This document shows, piece after piece, positions 46,839-50,828 of a stretch of DNA of 50,828 nucleotides (the first letter of the stretch is position 1; every line of letters begins with the position of its first letter). Source of the DNA: a virus. The position numbers and the translations under genes are program-made. The notes beneath the pieces are model-generated. The model made no database searches, was not told the origin of the DNA, and saw only the letters and a list, made by a program, of their open reading frames with translations. The DNA lies in the IMG/VR virus record IMGVR_UViG_3300049489_000941, positions 1 through 50,828 of that record; one strand, 5' to 3'.

Positions 46839-47606
46839 TCAGTTTCCGGTTTCCCAAGGCCGCGCGCCGTCGAAGTAGGCGACCAGCCATTGCCGCTTAC
46901 TGGCCAGCGTCATCTGCCCCCAGTCCGCACCCCGGGCGACGCCTTGCGCGTCCGCCCAGCCGTCGATCTGGGCATGGGTCGTCATCGTGTCCCACGGGAA
47001 GCTGACCGGGTCCGTCACCGGGTCGACCTGTGCCGCCGCCGGGGCAGCCTTGGTCCAGTCGACCTGAAGGAACGAAATGATCTTGCCGTCGACTTCGGTG
47101 ATGGTGACCACGTTCCCTACCGCCCTGCAGGTCACTTCCGTCCCGCTGCCGGTCTGAGGGAGTGTCCCGTCATAGTGCCAAAGCGCGGCAAGTTCGACAG
47201 CCGTCAGCCCTGCTACCGAAGGCTGCCCGTCCTGCCCGTTAAACCAGCCAATCCAGAAGTCCGGGTTGCTGATGGGTTCGCTTCGCGCGTCGAGGTCGCG
47301 GTTGAAGCCGTCGACCGTCATCCGATTGAGGTTGATCTCTCCGTCGTGACAGACCGTCCCGGGCGGCAGGTCGAACGTGATTGTCGCTACCGCCGTGCCG
47401 ACACCGCCGATGGTGATCGTCGGCTCCCCGCGAGGAGGACCGCCCCGCAGCCTCTGATCCAGCGCGATGCTACCCACGACGTGCGGCTTCCTCGCCAGCC
47501 GGGCTGCCTTGCGCCCCATGCTCTGATCTAGGGCCGTGTCAGTCGACCCCTGCAAGTTCCGCATCGCTTTCGTCCATGCGGTCGTCCCCGGCCTGATCCT
47601 GCTCAT
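46839..47606 (-). CDS. Paralogous head appendage protein, shorter
   Basis: 255 residues. The N-terminus SRIRPGTTAWTKAMRNLQGS followed by DQSMGRKAARLARKP aligns with the 909-residue neighbour. The rest differs: one beta-sandwich-like part (EPTITIGGVGTAVATITFDL; DFWIGWFNGQDGQPS) and a helical end (WGQMTLASKRQWLVAYFDGA). No cysteines for cross-linking. The pair looks like a gene duplication in which only the anchor was kept. The start is confirmed by the paralog and overlaps the preceding gene by 68 bases. Confidence 0.72.
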   Translation of the reverse strand: MSRIRPGTTAWTKAMRNLQGSTDTALDQSMGRKAARLARKPHVVGSIALDQRLRGGPPRGEPTITIGGVGTAVATITFDLPPGTVCHDGEINLNRMTVDGFNRDLDARSEPISNPDFWIGWFNGQDGQPSVAGLTAVELAALWHYDGTLPQTGSGTEVTCRAVGNVVTITEVDGKIISFLQVDWTKAAPAAAQVDPVTDPVSFPWDTMTTHAQIDGWADAQGVARGADWGQMTLASKRQWLVAYFDGARPWETGN

Positions 47607-47769
47607 CGGTGATATCCTCTATGACTGCGAAACCTTCGGCGACCAGCCGGTCGACGATCCACGACTTCAGCAGCAGCGACCGGTTTGTCCCGTGAAATGT
47701 CGCTGCCTTCTCGACGGCGTTCCTGAAGCCCTCCTCAGCCCTGAACGCGATGATGTTGCTGGCCACCAT
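47539..47769 (-). CDS. Small ribbon-helix-helix-like protein
   Basis: 76 residues. The N-terminal 45 residues (NIIAFRAEEGFRNAVEKAAT, NRSLLLKSWIVDRLVAEGF) fit a ribbon-helix-helix pattern: short strand, two helices with the turn at HGTNRS. The C-terminus is acidic (DEQDQAGDDRMDESDAE) and is encoded in the 68-base overlap with the appendage gene. RHH proteins are usually DNA-binding regulators, an odd presence in the head module; it may regulate late transcription. Moderately supported. Confidence 0.6.
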   Translation of the reverse strand: MVASNIIAFRAEEGFRNAVEKAATFHGTNRSLLLKSWIVDRLVAEGFAVIEDITDEQDQAGDDRMDESDAELAGVD

Positions 47770-47770
47770 C

Positions 47771-48640
47771 CTACCCCTTGCGCCCGCCGGACGCTGCCCG
47801 CTTGTTCTTCTCGATCAGCTTGTGACCGAACCCGCCCGCCGCGAGAAGCCCCCACGGCGCATCCTTGCCCTCGGAGATCGACGGCTTCATGTCCGTCTCG
47901 CGCTTGGCGATCCACGTCGACCCGAGGAACATCACCATATCACCGCGCTTGTAGGTGTCACCTTCGACGTGCGGGCCCTTGAAGGCGTCCGCGATGCCGT
48001 GCCCGAAAATCTCGCTCAGGTCGTCACGCAGCTTGGCGAGGAAGTGTGTCTCGAGTTCCTCTCGCATCGCGCCGAAGTCGTCTTGCATTTTCTGCAAGAC
48101 GGTTGCCTGCATGCCGGTGACCGCGAGGTTGGCCGCCGCCGTGGCGCGGTCTTCGGTCTCGCGCTGCAGCTTGGCGATCTGGCCGCCGATGGTCTTGGCG
48201 ACATGGTCGACCTGTTCGGTCTGTCCGATCAGGGCCGTGGCAAGCTGCCGGAGTTCGCTCTCTGCCTTCCGGATCCCGACGAGGTCCGCCGCCAGATCGG
48301 CGCGTTGCTTCAGGAGGCGCTGGACGTCCGCGTCCGCCTCCAACTGCCGCACCTCGATCCGGGTGATGTCGACGGCGGCCAGCTTCGCCACCGCCTCGCC
48401 CAGCCGCTGTTCGATCTGTTCGATCATGCGGGTCGTGAACCGCGCCTCCGCGTGCAGGTCGGCCTTCACGTCGGCCATGGCCTTGCGGGCCTCTTGGGTC
48501 GTGATGGCCTCGACCCGCTTCAGGACGTCTTCCCCGAAGGTGTCGAAGTGCCCTTGCACCGCCGACTTGGCGACCTCCGCCGCCGCTTCCTCGACCCGCT
48601 GCCGCAGGGCCTTGCCGAAATCGCGCGGATCAGCGTGCAT
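47771..48640 (-). CDS. Coiled-coil protein with C-terminal carbohydrate-binding-like module
   Basis: 289 residues from ATG 48640, overlapping the portal stop by 11 bases. Residues 10-230 are a long coiled coil (RIEVRQLEADADVQRLLKQR, KAESELRQLATALIGQTEQV). The C-terminal ~50 residues (DTYKRGDMVMFLGSTWIAKR, APWGLLAAGGFG) resemble small CBM5/12-like or chitin-binding modules that end phage proteins. It may form a fibre at the portal vertex or capsid, or act in assembly. Position right after the portal gene is unusual for a fibre. Confidence 0.7.
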   Translation of the reverse strand: MHADPRDFGKALRQRVEEAAAEVAKSAVQGHFDTFGEDVLKRVEAITTQEARKAMADVKADLHAEARFTTRMIEQIEQRLGEAVAKLAAVDITRIEVRQLEADADVQRLLKQRADLAADLVGIRKAESELRQLATALIGQTEQVDHVAKTIGGQIAKLQRETEDRATAAANLAVTGMQATVLQKMQDDFGAMREELETHFLAKLRDDLSEIFGHGIADAFKGPHVEGDTYKRGDMVMFLGSTWIAKRETDMKPSISEGKDAPWGLLAAGGFGHKLIEKNKRAASGGRKG

Positions 48641-50105
48641 CGAAGCCCTCCAAGATGGACGACCAGTCGCCCTTGCGCACGTCGTCATCGGTCGCGTCTT
48701 CGTCCGCGCCTTCCTCGACGTCCAGTTCATCGTCCGGGTTTTCGTCCGGCGGTTCCTCGCCCGGTGCCGACGGGCCGGTCGGAGCGAAGTCTTCCAGATC
48801 CTCGGGGTCCGGTGCCGGGGTGAGTTCGGCCTTGGCGCGCAGCAGGTTCTCGAGGGCGCGGTCGCCCGCGAGGTTGAAGCCGACGCCTGCCATCGAGGTC
48901 AGGAACGCCCCCAATGAGGCGAGGTCCGCAGGCTCTATCTCGCCCGGCTGCGCTTTGGGCCGCAGTTCGTCGTTCAGCCCGTTCACGCGCCAAATCTGGG
49001 GGATCAGGCTTTCGTTCACCACCGCCGCGATGTGGTCGAGGTAGGACCGCATGGCCACGCCGAAGGTCTGGATTTTCGACTTGCCCAGCGCCAGAGACCC
49101 GCCGCCGTCGGCTCCGAGGAAGATGAAATCGGCCATGACCGACCGGGCAATGTCGCGCTGGTAGCGGTTGATGCTTTCGTCGATCTTCAGCGCCCGGCTG
49201 CCGCCCGACGAGATCAGGCTGAATTCGTAGAACGCGTTGCCCTTGTCGTCGCGGTCGGACGGCAGGAGGACGCCCTCTTGTTCATCCCGGCGGACGTTCT
49301 TCAGGAACGCCTCGTAACTGACCCGGGCCGCCTGAGCCTCCGGTCCCTTCGTCGGGTCCAGCACGTCGCTCGGCACCTTCAGGACGGGGTAACCGGCGAG
49401 GTCGCGCTCGATCCCGATTCCCTCGATTTCCTGCAGCCGCTTCAGGAAGTAATACGCCCGGTAGGCTGACCGGAGTGCGGGGCGTCCCTCCGGGTTGTCG
49501 AGTTCGGCGGTTGTGCGGAAATGGAGGCAGCGCCTGATCGGGACGACCACCTGCGGGCCGTCGTGCGGGGTCTGCACAAACCCCAGCAGGTTTTCTTCCT
49601 CATCGTAGACCCACCGGTCGATGGTGCGCTGCGACCGGCTGGCAATGGCGCGCGGCGCCCAGAGCCCGTCATCGAAGTCCGACGAAAGCCACGGCTTTGT
49701 CGCGTTGAACCCGTTCCGCTTTTTCCAGAGGATTTCGCTGACCGCGAACCCGTAGGTGAACATCGAACAGGCGCTGTCGATCACCTCCGGCCAGCTTTGC
49801 TGCATGTCGCTGACCAGCATGTCTTCGACCAGCTTGGCGGCCTCGACGGCTTCCTCGTTGTCCGGGTCGGACGCCAGAAAGGTCCACCGGACCGACCGCA
49901 GGAGCATCGTGATCGAGAAGAGGATGGCGCCCGCCGTGGAGTCGCCGTTCGCCATTTCGAAGTAGGTCTGCCGCCCTTTTCGACCGACCAGTTCGCGCTG
50001 GTATTCCTCGCGAATGTAGCCTGAAAAGTTCCGAAGGCCGGACGTGCCGATGCGGGTTGCCAGCGGATATGGACGCTTGGCCTCGGCTTCGTTGAAGTCC
50101 GCCAT
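48630..50105 (-). CDS. Portal protein (DUF935/Mu gp29-like)
   Basis: 491 residues. Core features of the DUF935 portal family: RNFSGYIREEYQRELVGRKG, ANGDSTAGAILFSITMLLRS, VIDSACSMFTYGFAVSEILW, RSQRTIDRWVYDEEENLLGF, PIRRCLHFRTTAELDNPEGR and RSAYRAYYFLKRLQEIEGIG. It forms the dodecameric ring at the packaging vertex. The C-terminal 80 residues are acidic and Pro-rich (EEPPDENPDDELDVEEGADE), a likely disordered tail. It precedes the MuF gene, as in Mu-like and many siphophages. Confidence 0.9.
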   Translation of the reverse strand: MADFNEAEAKRPYPLATRIGTSGLRNFSGYIREEYQRELVGRKGRQTYFEMANGDSTAGAILFSITMLLRSVRWTFLASDPDNEEAVEAAKLVEDMLVSDMQQSWPEVIDSACSMFTYGFAVSEILWKKRNGFNATKPWLSSDFDDGLWAPRAIASRSQRTIDRWVYDEEENLLGFVQTPHDGPQVVVPIRRCLHFRTTAELDNPEGRPALRSAYRAYYFLKRLQEIEGIGIERDLAGYPVLKVPSDVLDPTKGPEAQAARVSYEAFLKNVRRDEQEGVLLPSDRDDKGNAFYEFSLISSGGSRALKIDESINRYQRDIARSVMADFIFLGADGGGSLALGKSKIQTFGVAMRSYLDHIAAVVNESLIPQIWRVNGLNDELRPKAQPGEIEPADLASLGAFLTSMAGVGFNLAGDRALENLLRAKAELTPAPDPEDLEDFAPTGPSAPGEEPPDENPDDELDVEEGADEDATDDDVRKGDWSSILEGFDAR

Positions 50106-50193
50106 GTGTTAAACGCCCCAACTGATCGGCTGTCGTTGCCGCGCACCTTAGCGCAGGTTCGGCCATTCGGACAAGGTGGCGTGTTGCACGCCC

Positions 50194-50828
50194 TCAGAGG
50201 TTCGGGCGCCATGCGCTCGGGCGCACCCCGCCGCCGACCGCCGCATTCGGTGCGACCACCCGGGTCATGAGGTCCGTCAGGCCCCAGATGGCCGCGTCCG
50301 CGCGGTCCGGGCTGCCTTCTCCGACGTAGCCGGTGACCGTCATCGCCATCATCTGATCCTCGAGGTCAGGGAAGGTGCCGACGTGTTGCACGCGCCCGAG
50401 TTCGTAGAGGGCCGCCACCGGCTCTGCCCGGACGACCTTGCCCCGCGTCGCGGTGACCAGCTTCACGGGGATGTTCGGCGCCGCGTTCTTGATCACGCTC
50501 TCGACCATCGCGCCGCCGAAGTTCGATTCCGCCACCACCCGGTCCGCGTCCCAGTCGTCGTAAGCCTTGGAGACCCGCATGGCCCAGTCCTTCGGGCTGG
50601 CCACCAGCGTCGCGTCTTCGATGATGAAGAACCGGTCTTCCTCTTTCGTCTTGCCGAAGATCACGCCCACCACAACGATGCCGATGGCGTCGCTGGTCGA
50701 GGTCGCGCTGCCCGCGCCCGACGGGTCGACCGCCACCACCACCCGGTCAAGGCGCGGCGGCATCGATGACCGCTGGAACATGTCCGCCGACCAGAGGGCG
50801 CCGGGAATGTCCGTCAGCAGTTCCCCAA
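50194..50828 (-). CDS. Terminase large subunit, C-terminal nuclease part (5' end outside window)
   Basis: The frame runs off the right edge; 210 residues are visible, starting GELLTDIPGALWSADM, the conserved stretch before the nuclease domain. Nuclease residues: VAVDPSG (first Asp), VVAESNFGGAMVESVIK (Glu) and SPDRADAAIWGLTDLM (last Asp), the RNaseH-like triad of terminases. It cuts concatemeric DNA during packaging. The ATPase domain lies outside the window. The 88-base gap to the portal gene contains only a small 6-bp hairpin. Confidence 0.9.
   Translation of the reverse strand, partial: GELLTDIPGALWSADMFQRSSMPPRLDRVVVAVDPSGAGSATSTSDAIGIVVVGVIFGKTKEEDRFFIIEDATLVASPKDWAMRVSKAYDDWDADRVVAESNFGGAMVESVIKNAAPNIPVKLVTATRGKVVRAEPVAALYELGRVQHVGTFPDLEDQMMAMTVTGYVGEGSPDRADAAIWGLTDLMTRVVAPNAAVGGGVRPSAWRPNL

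Noticed and set aside
50178-50192. 6-bp hairpin between terminase and portal genes
   Set aside because: GGCGTG-TTG-CACGCC is short and has no T-tail; too weak to call a terminator.

Overview
The window is part of the genome of a tailed double-stranded DNA bacteriophage with a siphovirus-type plan: a long tape measure gene, a tail-tube gene, frameshifted tail chaperones, a J-like tip protein and no sheath or baseplate set. The DNA is GC-rich throughout. Together with the protein style this suggests an alphaproteobacterial or similar high-GC Gram-negative host, but that is inference. No integrase, attachment site, tRNA or rRNA was seen. The terminase gene is cut by the right edge and another gene by the left edge, so the genome is larger than the window.

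Left arm (1-17.7 kb, + strand). About 35 small, tightly packed genes, many overlapping by 1 or 4 bases (ATGA, GTGA, TGATG), form the early/accessory region. Recognisable products are a winged-helix protein, a secreted thermonuclease-like protein, an HNH nuclease, an SNF2-type helicase flanked by DUF6011 and DUF7694 proteins, a TerB-like protein, an HExxH metallopeptidase-like protein, several zinc-ribbon proteins and two secreted Gly/Ser-rich proteins. The arm is punctuated by promoters whose -35 box lies in a conserved palindrome, GTCAAGTC-TG-GACTTGAC. Most first genes also carry a CTGAAAGG leader just upstream of the start codon. The arm ends in a strong hairpin terminator at about 17.75 kb.

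Right arm (50.8-17.8 kb, - strand). This is the late virion and lysis module, read leftward: terminase large subunit (partial), portal, a coiled-coil/CBM-like protein, a small RHH-like protein, two related head-appendage candidates (one with three lectin-like repeats), MuF-type head protein, a 1596-residue polyenzyme, an unknown, XkdF-type protease, scaffold, decoration protein, major capsid protein, connector and tail-completion proteins, tail tube, G and G-T chaperones made by a -1 frameshift, tape measure, DUF1833, NlpC/P60, tip protein, tail-fibre genes, a holin-like protein and an M15 peptidase endolysin.

Two features stand out. The 1596-residue head-module protein combines a 2H phosphoesterase, a Nudix box, a HipA/PI3K-like kinase fold and a C-terminal ADP-ribosyltransferase, and looks like a virion-carried NAD/ADP-ribose effector. 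Next to it, a three-gene rightward cassette (41.7-42.6 kb) with the early-type promoter, leader and terminator sits antisense inside the late operon. All assignments come from reading the sequence and from memory of protein families; no database search was run.
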